Shown: positions 33,601 to 45,414, counted from the first letter of the stretch. The stretch: 64,000 nt of DNA from Apoda limacodes (GCA_946406115.1 OX291544.1:6820001-6884000); one strand, 5' to 3'. The notes: generated by a model from the letters alone, not told the origin. Numbers and translations are program-made.

Positions 33601-34700
33601 GTACAATTGGAAGTCGATCCCTACCTCTCTCAACGTTGCTGATGACGCGACCAAGTCCAAAAAATTTAATTTAACTTTGTCTCATAGGTGGTTTGGTGCC
33701 TGCGTGCACTGTCGAAAATGGAAAGGTCAACTTTTACACCCCCGAATTGGCGATTTACCATTAGAGCGGCTTGACCACCACAAAAGGCCATTTACTCACA
33801 TAGGCGTAGACTACTTTGGCCCAATTACTATAACAGTATTTCGACGTCACGAAAACGCTTCGGTGCTCTTTACACATGCTTAGTAACGAGAGCTGTACAC
33901 CTAGAGATGGTCGCTTTGCTTTCGTCTGACGCCGCAATTATGAGTCTTAGGCGGTTTATTGCCCACCGAGAATTGCCCATCTACCATATTCTCGGACAAT
34001 GGAACAAACTTTGTTGGTGCGTCCTGCGAGCTGCGCAGTTTGTACGACACCTCGGTAGTAGAATATGCGACAAATTATAAAGTTGAATGGCGTTTTACAC
34101 CTACAGCGTCGCCATTTATGGGCGGAGCATGGGAGAGACAAGTGCGATCCGTAAAAACTCCCCTCCAAACCTGTTTTAGCGACATATCGTAAAAAAAGAA
34201 GTACTTACGACGCTGCTTCTCAAAGCGGAAGCTATTGTAAACTCCAAGCCACTCACCTACATCCCGGCTTCATCCAAAGCACCAGAAGCTCTAACACCAT
34301 TTCACTTCATACTAGGGAGCTCATCAGTAGTCCCATGGACCTGCTGGCTAACAGACAAAGACCTAACACGAAGATGTGATTAGCGGAGAGTATTACGTCT
34401 TGCTGATCATTTCTGGGCAGGGTGGTTACGCGAGTACCTACCTACCAACCTACCAACGCTTCACCCAAGAGGATCTCCTAACAACTCAGCAACTTTACGC
34501 GAGGGTGATGTGGTGCTCATCGCTAACTCGACTCTTCTTCGAGGACTTTGTCCTGTAGAAAGGGTACTTAAGGTCTACCAAGGGCCTGACGGAACCGTCC
34601 GGGTAGTAGACATCCGAACTAGAGGAGGTACACTACGCCGACTGGCCCGAAAACTTGTTTTACTAGAGCCCGAATCTCAGCCAGTCGCCACCGGTTGTTA
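30700..34700 (+). pseudogene. BEL/Pao LTR retrotransposon polyprotein, decayed
   Basis: All parts in order on one strand: Gag (30763-31248) and zinc-knuckle-like region (about 31250-31425, VCYRCLKS); aspartic protease (31602-31739, TTALLDEGSTATLID); RT (32299-33063, with RVVHDAAAVTKN and catalytic YMDDYLGS near 32806-32829); RNase H (33400-33660, IFWTDSTTLLKW); integrase zinc and core (33690-34200, FSDNGTNFVGASCEL and GGAWERQVRS); and integrase C-terminal tail to 34700. Stops and frame changes between every part, and truncation at the 5' end, make it defective. It lies between the two catalase copies and has no evident effect on them. Confidence 0.85.
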
Positions 34701-34876
34701 GTGTTCGGTATGTTGGCGACTGGTTGTGATGCAACCTTTTTAGATTAGTTCTTCTGTACTGACATGTGTATTTACTTTTTAGGTGTTAGCCGTCAGTTCA
34801 CTTGTTGTTACGTCTTGGAATTAAAGATTTATTTAAGCTTTTATACGTGTTTTCCCCTAAAAAACATCTAAAAATT
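34698..34876 (+). repeat. Possible LTR of the BEL/Pao element
   Basis: Directly after the polyprotein the sequence starts TGTTAGTGTTCGGTATGTTG and ends near CATCTAAAAATTGGTTCCGC. TGGTTCCGCAGC resembles a primer-binding region, which would normally follow a 5' LTR, so the boundary is ambiguous. No matching left LTR was found in the window, so this stays tentative. Confidence 0.3.
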
Positions 34877-35510
34877 GGTTCCGCAGCAAGTACCGTACAT
34901 GCAACTTCTCTTGAGAAAAATTCTTTTACAAAAAAAAAATTGCGTCATATTGGATCCGCTACCCCTCAATACATGAAATTGTACATGAAATTTATGTTGC
35001 GTGCATAAAAAAATCAGTTTTTTACGGATAAAAAACGAACCGCTGGACCGATTTATTTCAGACTCCTTTCAAATGTAAGTCATAACGTGGCGTATAGATT
35101 GATATGTCATCAGAGCGATTCGGTCCAGTAGTTATTGAGGAATCGAAAGCCAAAATATTCAATATAACACACACAGATTTCCAAAAAATGATTGCAAATG
35201 ATTCTCCAAGTCTTGAAACGTAAAGAAAACACAAAATTTTCGATTTCGATTTTCGGACCTATTCCAATAACTTCTCAAGAGAAGTTAATACAGTCCATTA
35301 CTCGTTAATAAAGAATAAAATGACACTTTGACAATTGTCATTACAAATGTAAAAAAATAATATCTTTATGTGATCAATTATTTCAGTGTAGAAATTACCA
35401 GTCTACCATCACTCTACCATCAATAATTTATCAATTTTTCATCTTCAACCACTGACCTTTGGGTTTTCTATAGTTTTATTTGCAGATACATGATCTGTCA
35501 TGAGGTGTGT
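34877..35510. other. Non-genic interval
   Basis: No gene. It contains AACGAACCGCTGGACCGATT and CGGTCCAGTAGTTATTGAGG, wording typical of degraded Helitron-like repeats, and AT-rich sequence. Confidence 0.4.
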
Positions 35511-35514
35511 CACT

Positions 35515-35912
35515 TGTTAGACGAGAGACTTTACCACCCTGTATGTATTTTACCGCTTGTATAATGGGAAATGTTCTGAGGAATTGTTCGAAAGTACGCT
35601 AATTTCTATCACCACACCTCTCGCCATCGGCAAGTAATTCATACTCACACCTTAAAACCTAAATGGTCACATGCAGTGCGGTTTCAGAGGGATTTCCTAC
35701 CGCAAATGCTTAGGTTGTGTAATACGCTCCTTGCCAATGTTTTCTCTATGAACTACAGTATGGAGCTCTTCAAAAAATATAATAAGTCATTAAATTTTTG
35801 AAGGGTCGGCAACGCGCGAGCCATACTCCCGGTGTTGCAAGCATCCATAGCCTAAGGTGACTGCTTACCATAAGGCGGACCGCTTGTTTGCCACCTTAGT
35901 GGTATAAAAAAA
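35515..35912 (+). pseudogene. LINE family A, fragment 4 (3' end)
   Basis: Matches the last 400 bp of the copy at 15893-17728: the TTACCACCCTGTATGTATTTTACCGCTTGTA segment (quoted in parts: TTACCACCCTGT and TTTTACCGCTTGTA), GTGCGGTTTCAGAG, GGGTCGGCAACGCGCGAG, and CTTGTTTGCCACCTTAGTGG followed by TATAAAAAAAA. Frameshifts throughout. A short duplicate of the GATCGGCAACACGCGAGTG to GCGTTCATAGCC part follows at 35967-36008. Confidence 0.8.
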
Positions 35913-36314
35913 AACCATTTCCAAAAATCTTTTATCAGTAAATAGAAAAAGTTATAAGATTTTTGGAGGATCGGCAACACGCGAGTGTTGTAAGCGTTCA
36001 TAGCCTGCGGCTGTCACCGCACAGGCAACAACATCGAATTTTAATAAAATGTTACAAAAAAGACCCACAAAAAACGCGTTTTTCTTGTTGGTCCATCTAT
36101 TATGTCTAACTAGTTGTACGAACAAAAATTCTTTTTCCAGTGGACCAACTAAATAGTTGAACATTAGAAATCCGAAATTTACAGGGCCCTTCCTTCAACT
36201 GCATGGCCAGGTGGACTACTGCCCTAAATTGATGATATAAAAGCTTTTAATTGATTTTAAAAAAGGAATGTCTCAAACGAGGTTTTCATGAAGCTTTTAT
36301 TATGAATGAAACAC

Positions 36315-36359
36315 ACATCAAAAGTCCTTTTAACCGCCTTTTAAAAGGACTTTTGATGT
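36315..36359. repeat. Perfect 19-bp hairpin
   Basis: ACATCAAAAGTCCTTTTAA (36315-36333) is followed by a 7-base loop and the exact reverse complement (36341-36359). Flanks do not extend the pairing. It could be the remnant of a small palindromic MITE or a fold in a transcript. No gene context supports a microRNA. Confidence 0.7.
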
Positions 36360-36774
36360 TTAAAAACGCCAAGTGTGAGTCGAATAAGCGCACTGAGGGT
36401 ATATTTAATACGGAATATAAATACCAAAGCTTTTTAACCAAGTTCAATTGAAGACAGGGTTTTGCATTCAAAATCTTAAGCTTTAACAAATGATAGTTTT
36501 AAAATGGCTACCTATATCTCCAAAACTATTGATCCTAGAGTTTTTTCTTTACAGAAGTAATAGATCCCATCAAGGTCTTTGTTTCGGATTACAGCTGTCA
36601 AACTTGTATCTCCGTAAGATATATTTATCTCGGGAGTTACTAGCTATATTTAAATCTCGTCACAGAATTAAGGACTTTTATAGGTTCACATGGTGCGATC
36701 TGAAAAACAATAGGCAAGTAAAATATTACTTGAGTCTCTAAGCTACACACCAGTTGCGTGGACCTATATCTGAT

Positions 36775-37145
36775 ACTAGCTTTTGGCCGCGGTTTCACCA
36801 ACGCTTAATTCGGTTATCTTCGTAGGATTTTAATGGCATCTCTTCATTTATAGAAAAAGAACTGACTCATACTTAACGTTTTCAAGTAGCCTTTGCCCTT
36901 TCCCGGCACTCACACTATCTCTATGCTAAACTTCCCGCGATTCCGACCGCGCAAAATGCGGTTTTAGGTGTAGGATATCAACGGCAACTCCTCAATTTTA
37001 AGAAAACGACTCACACTTCACGTTTTCAAGCAACTTATGTCCTTCCCCGGGACTCAAACTATCTCCATTCCAAATTTCATCTTAATCGGTACAGCAATTT
37101 AAGCGGGAAGAGGTACAGACAGAATTACCATCCCATATATAGGTA
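36775..37145 (-). repeat. Helitron-like repeat, reverse orientation, partly duplicated
   Basis: Begins ACTAGCTTTTGGCCGCGGTT, the reverse of the GCGGGCAAAAGCTAGT terminus. TTTTAATGGCATCTCTTC and GATATCAACGGCAACTCCTC are two related units, each followed by CACGTTTTCAAG-like text (36880 and 37020). The same family forms the centre of the foldback element at 19833-20150. Confidence 0.55.
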
Positions 37146-37334
37146 ATATAGCGGACCCGGCAGATGTTGTCCTGTCCGGAAAAGCAGCGCCACATTAAGA
37201 ATGATCCGTTTGTGTTGTGCAGGAGCTAAGGCTGTAGTTACGCTAAATAGTATAGGAAATACGAAAAATAACTTGTAACTTGATTCAGCCTTCATCATCT
37301 CCGGATGGGTAAGGCCATGGGAGGTGGAGGGATC

Positions 37335-37560
37335 GTATTTGTCCGTCTGTCACCAGGCTGTATCCATGAACCGTGATAGACAGATGAAATTTTCACAGAA
37401 GATGTATTTCTGTTGCCGCTGTAACAACAAATACTAAAAAACATCTTAAAATAAATATTTAAGGGAGCTCCAATACAACAAACATGATTTTTTTGCTCGA
37501 CATTTTTGACGGCAACAGGTAGACGTTTAAAATACTCACAGAATATTTACTTAACTAGTC
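37335..37560 (+). repeat. Lepidopteran repeat, copy 2 (CTGTTACCAGGCTGTATCTC family)
   Basis: Shares with 28191-28600: GTCCGTCTGTCACCAGGCTG, TTTCACAGAAGATGTATTTC, ACAACAAATACTAAAAAACA, AAATATTTAAGGGAGCTCC and ACGGCAACAGGTAGACG. It is truncated before the GAGTCCGACTCGCACTT end. Confidence 0.6.
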
Positions 37561-38110
37561 CACCACGTCACAGTCACCAGAGCAATATAAGTTGGTAAAA
37601 AAGGAATTCCAACTAATGTAGGAAATGATAATATGTAGGCCATCCGAAGAAAAAAGGGCCAGTCCCTTACATGTAGTTGCAGTAACAGCCCTGCGGCGAT
37701 TATAGAGCGCTTAAAACCATCACGAAACCAGATAAGTAATCATACCACGATTTCAGGATTTCACCTATATTCTGGATCTGAAAACAATATTTTCGCGTAA
37801 GGAACGTACCGAACGTACCGTTCTCAATCGAACGTACCATAACATACTAATAGCACCACAGGACATCGATAAGACTGCAATAATAACCAAACATAGATTT
37901 AAATTCGAATTTCCAAAACAAGGATTCGGAATGCGGAGTGGAGCCCAAACAGATTCATGAACCATACAGTGCTATAAGGTTTGAGAGACCAGCAGCTAAA
38001 CTGACATGTTGATATAGAAGGAGATGAAACCTGCAATTTCGATTTCTTTTTAGGGTTTCAGGAATTTGGAATAACGATAAACTTGTCAAAATACAATTTT
38101 AGTTCAAATC
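37561..38110. other. Unassigned interval before the gypsy fragment
   Basis: No clear frame. It may be decayed upstream sequence of the Ty3/gypsy element, but I see no diagnostic motif. GAACGTACC is repeated three times near 37802-37840. Confidence 0.35.
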
Positions 38111-38114
38111 AAAA

Positions 38115-38330
38115 TAGATTTTTTGTTTTTTTGTTACAGGGTAACATCCAAAGGTATTAAGCCGCTAGAAGGCAAGATTCAAGCCGTCAAGGAAGTTCCA
38201 AAAACTCAAAACGCTCGATCAATTACAAAAGTTTTTAGGAATGTTAAATGTTTACCGCTCACACATTCCATATCTGCGTATGCTACCGGAAATAAATTGT
38301 CTGAAGCCACGTGACGGTTTACCAGCCTGC
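38115..38330 (+). pseudogene. Ty3/gypsy reverse transcriptase fragment
   Basis: A short frame reads YRVTSKGIKPLEGKIQAVKE then VPKTQNARSITKVFRNVKC, the end of the RT thumb (the GxxVSxxGIxP...KxxAI motif followed by the LRxFLG region) of Ty3/gypsy elements. The continuation to 38330 is decayed. No other domains of this copy were found beside it. Confidence 0.65.
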
Positions 38331-39300
38331 ATTATTCAAAGAAGGAAGGATAATTTTCCTATAATAACTTCTCATATAGAAGTATAAATGATAAGCTGTG
38401 CTGGACGTATGACGGAGAATGATTTTATTGTCAAAACCCCGCCCTACATCATACCACACGCGATTCGTGACTTGTCATCCTCCTAATGGCCTTCCATTAT
38501 TAGTAATTATTCTCAATAATAGGAAGTGCCCACATTTCTAAATATAAAAATACTCTAATTTACTACAAAATTTTAAATTTATATTTTGATATTATTTTTT
38601 TTGTTCAACTTTACCACTTTCCCTACATACCGCGGTAATGTCTGATTTCGATCCTCCTTATCTTCTTTTTAATTAATCTTTTGACTATTCATTTAACAGA
38701 TATTCGGTAACTTACTATACTTATGATTATTGTTTTTTTTCATAATTATGTTTTAGCATTAATCTACTACTTTCAGAATAATCGAAACAACACACAACAC
38801 GAAATAACAATTTTATTATGATTACATTAGATTAGTCAAAGTCTTGGTTTTGAATTACCGGTTTGATTTACAAAATATATGGCAGATACTATAAAAATAA
38901 TTCTTGATTTACTATTAGCCGTTTCATTTTAAACGTCAGATTTCTGAACAGTATTTAATCCTGATAAAATTTACGAAACTACCTTTGAAATCGACTTCGA
39001 AGACGTCATTCTTGTATTACTAAAGCTACGTACAATCATCGTTTATTTTAAATGGATCTATTCTTGCGCTGCTGGTTCAAAATATTCGTGCTCTAGGCCC
39101 AAATTAAGTTGATGGTTAAGATTTGTAAGTTTACTTTACTTTTTTTGTATAATAGACAGATACACACCAACAATGAATCATAAACAAATTAAAATTTAGA
39201 AATAAATTTATCGCTTATAAGCAGGAAGGTAGGTGATGCATAATTAAATAAATACCTAGGTGTTAACATAAACATAGAACATAATATATTATATATATTA
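38331..39300. other. Non-genic AT-rich interval
   Basis: No gene, no strong repeat structure. Short scattered ORFs only. Confidence 0.45.
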
Positions 39301-39590
39301 CTACACTTTGCCAGCGGCTCCGTCCGGTCTAAATTAACTCATTAATTATTACACTAATGACGTTTGCTATAGCAAGCTGTAGCTATAACTAAAGTTCGTT
39401 TAAGCTCGGATATAATTATTCCGCGGGAACTTTTGATTTTTTTTGGGATAAATAGCCTATATGCTATTCCAGGACCTAAACTATATGTATGCCAAGTTTC
39501 ATCCACATCCGTCCAGTGGTTGAAGCGTGAAAGAGTAACAAACATCCATACATTATTATTTTTTCGCATTTATAATAAGTATTAGTAGGA
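39301..39590 (-). mobile_element. Small non-autonomous Helitron-like element
   Basis: As read on the minus strand it starts TCCTACTAATACTTATTATA, continues AAATGCGAAAAAATAATAAT, then CACTGGACGGATGTGGATGA, and ends GACGGAGCCGCTGGCAAAGT followed by GTAG|T. The 290-bp length and the TC...(C/G)TAG|T layout fit a Helitron. The final CTAG is mutated to GTAG. An open minus-strand frame through it is not a gene. Confidence 0.55.
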
Positions 39591-39779
39591 TTTTTAACTG
39601 TAGATAATATTCAAGTAAAATAAATTGTTATACATCTACATATACATTTAATATAATAGCATATTTATTAATATATAAATATATATGTAATACATATATA
39701 TATATTAACATATATTTGCTAAGATTCATACAGTAAATTTATTGCACAACATTGCTGTAATATGAGTTCCGAAAATATA

Positions 39780-40590
39780 AATAGATTAAGCTTTTTTTAT
39801 GGATAAAGGCAATTTATTCCACAGTTTTGTTGCATTTACCGTAAATGTATTTGCATAAAAAATTGTAACGTGAGTTGGTCATTTAAGTAGGAGATGAGTA
39901 GAAGGCTGGAGATGTGGATTAGAAATGCCTACAAATTGAAATCGCTCCCTTAGGTATGCAAGAGTTGACGGATTGAACAAAATGCTCAACAGAAGACAGA
40001 ATATGTATATTCCGGCGAATACGAATTGGAGGCCACTTTAGCTGTTGTGGAAAAATGGAAACATGATCATATTTACGGAGTCCAAATATGAAACATAAAC
40101 ACAAGTTTTGAAGACGCTCAAGTTTATTTAATTGGCTCTCAGAGATAAAATAGCAGGCGTCAGCATAATCGAGAATAGGATAAAGTAATGACTACGCAAG
40201 TGCAATTTTGGTAGAGATAAGAAGAAAATTACGTAGGCGTCATAACGCAAATCGTCTGCATACAAGTGGTAGAAGAAAGAGATTCCGTGTGAAATATTAT
40301 TATTGAAAATAGCAAACATAAGTGAAGACAAGACGCCACCGTGAGGTAGTACGCCAGCAAGGATATCGCACCAAGATGAGAACGTATCCTTAACTTTGAT
40401 ACGTTGCTGGCGTTTATGCAAGTAACTGAAAAACCATTCAATTGAGTAATTGAGCAAGTAAAATTTCAAAATTTGTTGTGTTAAAAGCGTTACTGAAATC
40501 CAGTAATGACAGAACAGTCAGTTCTTGACGGTCCAAGCCCATACAGATATCATCGGTAATCTTTGCAAGAGCAGTAGCCGTACTTACTTT
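39780..40590 (-). pseudogene. Non-LTR reverse transcriptase fragment, minus strand
   Basis: On the minus strand from 40590: a SLLDFSNAF-like region in shifted frames, then FSYLHKRQQRIKVKDTFSSW and GVLPHGGVLSSLMFAIFNNN (where a canonical GVPQGGVLSP would be), FFYHLYADDLRYD with the catalytic ADD (about 40275-40240), and the C-terminal LRKYDHVSIFPQQLKWPPIR region (40080-40000). It resembles Jockey/L2-like LINEs but differs from the other LINE copies here. Frameshifts and a deletion between ADD and the C-terminus make it defective. Confidence 0.75.
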
Positions 40591-40599
40591 TAACGATTT

Positions 40600-41849
40600 T
40601 ATTTTAAGATTTATTATTTTACATTTAAGTCATTGGTACTTATATTTTGTTAGCTTCAAACCTTTCATAAAATAATGTATAAAATTACTGTACTTGTATA
40701 TTCGAACGAATCATTCCAATTTAAATATGCATTTTGCTGTAGGTAGTACGTTCATTGAGAATTGTTTACTAATGAGCATCTTTACGCTGAAGTTTGAATA
40801 AAAATATTGTATCTATTGTCATACTATGTGTATGCCATGGTGTTATTGAGATATCTTCCTGTAAAACAAAATAAAAATCAATGGAAAGGTATCAGTATTA
40901 AAAAGCTAAAATATTACGAACTATTTAAGGGTTCCAATTTATGGCCATGTCCGTTCTGTACGTCTGTATGTCACAAGAATTTTATTTGGAATATATGATC
41001 AATATAAATAAATACTTCGTTTCCTGAAGGTTATGTTGTATATTTATATTGTATTTCTTACTTCTATAAAGATTTTGTGTGTTTATAAGATTGATGTACT
41101 AGGTTTTAGACTTTATAAGTCACTAGGAGTTGTATTTGGAATATATGCATATCCGCTACAATAAAATATATTATCATTTTTTTTTTAATTTCGAAGACTC
41201 CCGTGCATTTTAAAATACATTGTTGGCTATTTTTGGTTACGTTCGTACCCGTCATGATGTGAACCGAACGCTTGCCCGAACCCGCTTTGTACTTTATAGC
41301 TAAAATAAGCTTTTTGCTTGTCCCATACAAGTTTACCATTAGACCATACGCATAGTCAAAGGAAGCCCAATAAGGTGGTTTATTGTTATATTTTATCATA
41401 TTATAGAAATATTTTAAGATGCCTCTAGAACCACAATAACTCAACTACATTGTCTCTTTTCACTGTAAAAGTTTAATTAAATTTCAAAAAATTGCAATCT
41501 ATACCAACAAATTTAGAGCTTCGTTTCAAGGAACTATAAAACGTATTCTTGTTTGCGCAAATATGTTTGAACTGAAACGAAAGCGAGGACATGGCATAAA
41601 ATTAAATAACATTTCATTGTTGTCCGCGCTTCATCTGTGACAATAATATTGTCTATAATGGTAGCCGCCACTAGTAGCATTCCAGCCGTTCCGTGTGCGG
41701 TTTTCCTCTCACCTGACCAAATAAGCCTATATATTTATATACTGATACGACTGGAGAGTGCACTATGGACACAACGTCGAAGTCAATTTTTTAACGTTTC
41801 TGAGTGTATGTGGGTTACCAAAATTCTAGATTATTTGCCTTGTTAATAA
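40600..41849. other. Non-genic interval with one unassigned minus frame
   Basis: No recognised element. A minus frame at 41106-41444 (112 codons) has no motif I know, and I do not support it as a gene. The rest is AT-rich. Confidence 0.4.
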
Positions 41850-42147
41850 CTAGTACCTGGGGACCGAGCTTTGCTTGGTTTTTTTAACTACGCCATCTAT
41901 TGTCAAATAGCATTAGTGTTGCGTATTACTACTTGCCAATAGATGGCACGAAGAGTCACATTTTTCAGTATATCACTGCCTGAAAACACGGATAAAACGA
42001 CGTTTTCTAAAAATGAAACCAAGCTAAATCGATTTATCGTCCCCAAAACCACCTGCATACTTAATTTCATTAGAATCGTTGGAGCCGTTTCCGAGATTCA
42101 GATTATATATATATATACATATATACAAGAATTGCTCGTTTAAAGGC
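41850..42147 (+). repeat. Interspersed repeat, copy 1, with TA-rich tail
   Basis: Begins ACTAGTACCTGGGGACCGAG then CTTTGCTTGG, includes ACGCCATCTATTGTCAAATA, GAAACCAAGCTAAATCGATT and GAGCCGTTTCCGAGATTCAG, then TATATATATATATAC and AAGAATTGCTCGTTTAAAGG. A reversed copy lies at 58785-59135. It is non-coding. Confidence 0.7.
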
Positions 42148-42334
42148 ATTAGATACTACTTTAGCAGCTATTTTGAAATCAAAGACTGAAAGACCCGCAT
42201 ATTGTAATGTGATGTGAATGCCAAATTAATGTCTATGTCTACGTCAATATGTTTGCTCATCTGGTCGATGCCCGCCCTGACCTGACTCCGGCACAGAAAC
42301 TAGCCTATCTTTTGGCCTCTTACGATGGAGAACC

Positions 42335-42610
42335 ACGGTTTTTTTTTTTTAATACCACTAAGGTGGCAAACAAGCAGATGGTCCGCCTGATGGTAAGCGG
42401 TCACCGTGGCCTATGGACGCTTGTTAAACCAGGGATATCACTAGTGCGTTGCGGCCCTTCAAAAATCCAATAACTTCTTTCTTAAAGAACCCCATACTGT
42501 AGTCCTAAGAGGAAACCTTAACAGGGAGCTTATTCCACGACCCGAGCGTTCGCGGGAGGAAGTTTCTCTGAAACCGCACTGTATACTTGCCGATGTTTTG
42601 TAACTACCAT
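42335..42610 (-). pseudogene. LINE family A, fragment 5 (3' end, minus strand)
   Basis: Reversed, it reads from a GTGCGGTTTCAGAGAAACTT region to AACAAGCGTCCATAGGCCAC, GTGACCGCTTACCATCAGGC, TGTTTGCCACCTTAGTGGTA and a poly-A of 11. It is therefore the 3'-most 270 bp of the family at 15893-17728. Broken frame. Confidence 0.8.
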
Positions 42611-42669
42611 AATACCAGTATAAGTTACTTATTAAGTTATAAGTAAATGTTAAAGTTTTATTTAATTGT

Positions 42670-44310
42670 ATTTAAGTAATCTAAATATATAAAAGAAGAA
42701 ACGGACTGATTGACACATAAACGCACAGTCCAAACCTAGGTCTAAAGATTCCCAATTTGGCACGTAGGTTCATTATCAGGTATAGGGGTGCACTAAGAAA
42801 GGATTTTTCAAAAATCACCCCCTAAAGGGGTAAAACGGGGGTCCAAAGATTATATAAAAATCCGTCATTTTTAAATTTAAATGGATGAAAATTGGTATAT
42901 GGCCTTTCGGTTAAAAATTAAGAATGACGTATTTCACTGTTTTTGGAAAATAGTCCCCTAAGGAGATAAATAGAGGTTGTAAATTTGTATTAAAAAAATC
43001 AAACAACAGAACCGATTTGGCTGAAATTCAAAGTGCAGGTAGCTTATATCTTGACATAACACTTATGCTAAATTCTATCTCGCGAAAACTTACAAGTTTC
43101 CAGGGGAATAATTATATCTTAATCTGACTTTTCTTACTCTTTTACGTCGCGTCACACCAGTGCATCCGATTCAGATGAAATTTGGCATAATGATAGTTGA
43201 AAGAATGAAGAAGGACAAGGCTATTTTTCCCGATTGAGAGGTCTAGCGGGAATGAAAACCCATCGCGATAATTAAACTTTGCGCGGGAAAACACGACATG
43301 ATTGAGCTGTAATTTATCACAGAGATAGTTAAAGAGACGGAAAAGAATTTCAACTCCTTTTAATCCCAATTCAAAAGTTCCCGTGGGACCTTTTGCGATA
43401 GTCAAAATTTTGGCGAATAAAACCTCATTAAAATACTACGCAATTGAGCTGAATTTTGACACAAGGTTAGTTAAAGAGTCGAAAAAGGATATAAGCTATA
43501 TTAAATACAAATAAAATCAAGAGTTCCTGTAGAAATAAAAATCTTATCGCAAAGTTTCTACGGAAATTCATTATTTTTTAATAAAAATGGATGAAAATTG
43601 GAACATGGCTTTTCGTTTGAAAATTATGAATGACTTGTTTCACCTTTTTTGGAAAACAATCCCCAAAGGTCTAGAGGGGGTAAAATAGGGGTTCTAAATT
43701 TGTATGAAAAACTTCAAACAATGGAGCTGATTTGGCTAAAATTTGGAATATAGATAGCTTATATCTTAACATAACACATGGGCTATATTTATCCCGGAAA
43801 TCGCTCAAGTTCCTACGGGAATAATTATAACTTAATATGACTTTTGTTACTCTTTCACGTCGCACCACAACATCGGAATCAGATGCAATTTGGCACAGAG
43901 ATAGTTGAAAGCACCAAGAAGAATAAGGCTTTTTTCCCGATTGAGAGGTCCCGTAAGAATGAAATCCAATGGCGATAATCAAACTTGGCGCAGGAAAACA
44001 AGATTTAATTAGGCGGTAATTTGTCACAGGCATAGTTAAAGATATGGAAAAGGATTGAAACTCCTTTTTATTCCGATTCGGAAGTTCCCGTGGGAATAAA
44101 ACCATGGTAAAATATTATGCAATTGAGCTGAAATTTGACAGAAGGTTAGTTTAAGAGACCGGAATAGGATATAAACAATATTTTCACTGATCAAGAGTTC
44201 CTGTGGGAATTAAAACTTATCGCAACATTTGTATGGAAATCCATTTATTTTTTATTAAAATGGATGGAAATTGGTACATGGCCTTTCGGTTGAAAACTAA
44301 GAACTATTGA
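42670..44310. repeat. Tandem array of an approximately 690-bp unit
   Basis: The phrase AAATGGATGAAAATTGG and CTTTTCGGTT-type text occurs at about 42880, 43588 and 44258, so the spacing is about 700 and 680 bases. Within each unit CCGATTGAGAGGTC, GGAGCTGATTTGGCT and AAGTTCCCGTGGGA recur in the same order. Text such as GATGAAATTTGGCATAATGA is typical of Helitron-like repeats, and the left flank (42680, TCTAAATATATAAAAGAAGA) resembles a 5' terminus. No 3' CTAG end is seen next to it. No gene. Confidence 0.65.
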
Positions 44311-44380
44311 CATAGTGTAGTGTAATGTAGTGCAGTACAGTGCAGTGAAGTACAGTATAGTATAGTATAGTAATGTAAAT
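44311..44380. repeat. Pentamer/decamer minisatellite
   Basis: TAGTGTAGTGTAATGTAGTG and CAGTACAGTGCAGTG, then TATAGTATAGTATAGTA: a degenerate run of TA/CA-GTA/GTG units. Confidence 0.8.
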
Positions 44381-44684
44381 AAAAAGTAAATAAGTTTGTG
44401 TTTGTGTGAGTGTGTATGTTTTTTATTTCTTTGACGCGTTATATCACTTTACTTATCACCTGATAAGTTAAGCAGAGATATCAGGGATAAACTAAGAACT
44501 CATTTTTCTTAATTAAATTAAAATTATTGGCTTGAAATGGGGGCCAAAGTTTATATGAAAATCCATTATTTTTTAACCTTTTCTTCTTCAGCCGAGGGAC
44601 GTCTACTGCTAAATATTGGCCTTTTGACATTTTGTGACCAAGTCTGAAAATCAAAAATAGGCGGAATTAAAAATCCATTGTTGG

Positions 44685-45122
44685 AGTGTGATTATATATA
44701 TATGTATTATAAAGAGGAAAAATTTGATTGTTTGTTTGTTTGTAAAATAGGCTCCGAAACTACTAGACCGATTTGAAAAATGTTTTTACCATTAGAAGCC
44801 GACATTGTCCCTGATGAACATAGACTACTTTTTACCGCGGGAAAATGTTTCATTGCTACGGGAAAACGGGTAATAGGACAACGGGTAGTAAGAATTATCT
44901 TTCCGTACGTTATCCTTTTTCACATAACTTCCAAACGGCTGAACCGATTGGGATGAAATTTTATATGGCTATTTCGATGGTTTCACATACCTACACGAAT
45001 GTATTATGCCATTAAAGAGGAAAGATTTGATTGTTTGTTTTTTTTCTATAACTGAGGAGTTGCCGTAAGAACCTACGCTGATAACAAAATTTAGGGCGGG
45101 CGAAGCCGCTGGCACAAGCTTC
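44685..45122 (+). repeat. Helitron-like repeat
   Basis: Opens GTATTATAAAGAGGAAAAAT followed by a GTTTGTTTGTTTGT run, has TACTAGACCGATTTGAAAAA and a second internal start-like GCCATTAAAGAGGAAAGATT at 45009. It ends GGGCGGGCGAAGCCGCTGGC then ACAAGCTTCA, a mutated CTAG terminus. The same family occurs with exact ends at 54246-54530. Confidence 0.6.
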
Positions 45123-45258
45123 ATACATATATACATCCAGATTCGAGACAAACACAAATGTTTATATTATGACATAAATGTTTGTCCAGTGCGGGAATCG
45201 AACCCACCCACACACTTTGCACAGCAGCTGGCTACACTACCAACTGTTGCGAGCGAGT
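45110..45258 (-). repeat. tRNA-derived SINE, minus strand
   Basis: Reversed, the A box is TGGTAGTGTAGCCA (45229-45242) and the B box GGGTTCGATTCCC (45193-45205), with a CACTGGACAAACATTTATG-type body and TTTGTCTCGAATCTGG. A tRNA gene would have paired acceptor and anticodon arms; these are not seen, so it is a SINE. Confidence 0.65.
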
Positions 45259-45359
45259 TTTTTTTTTCTCTTAGCTGCATACATGGTGACGTAACTTCCG
45301 TAGGTGATATTTTTTAAAATTCAACTGGATCTTGAATTGTATTTATTGTTTTACGCAGG

Positions 45360-45414
45360 CAAAATTTTAAATTACCATAAATTTAACGCGAGCGAAGCCT
45401 CGGGCAAAAGCTAG
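45360..45414 (+). repeat. Helitron 3' end
   Basis: ACGCGAGCGAAGCCTCGGGC followed by AAAAG and CTAG|T at 45411-45415. Only the 3' end is clear; the SINE separates it from the similar sequence upstream. Confidence 0.55.

Noticed and set aside
41106..41444. 112-codon minus-strand gene
   Set aside because: No motif, no splice or promoter context, and AT-rich composition compatible with chance.
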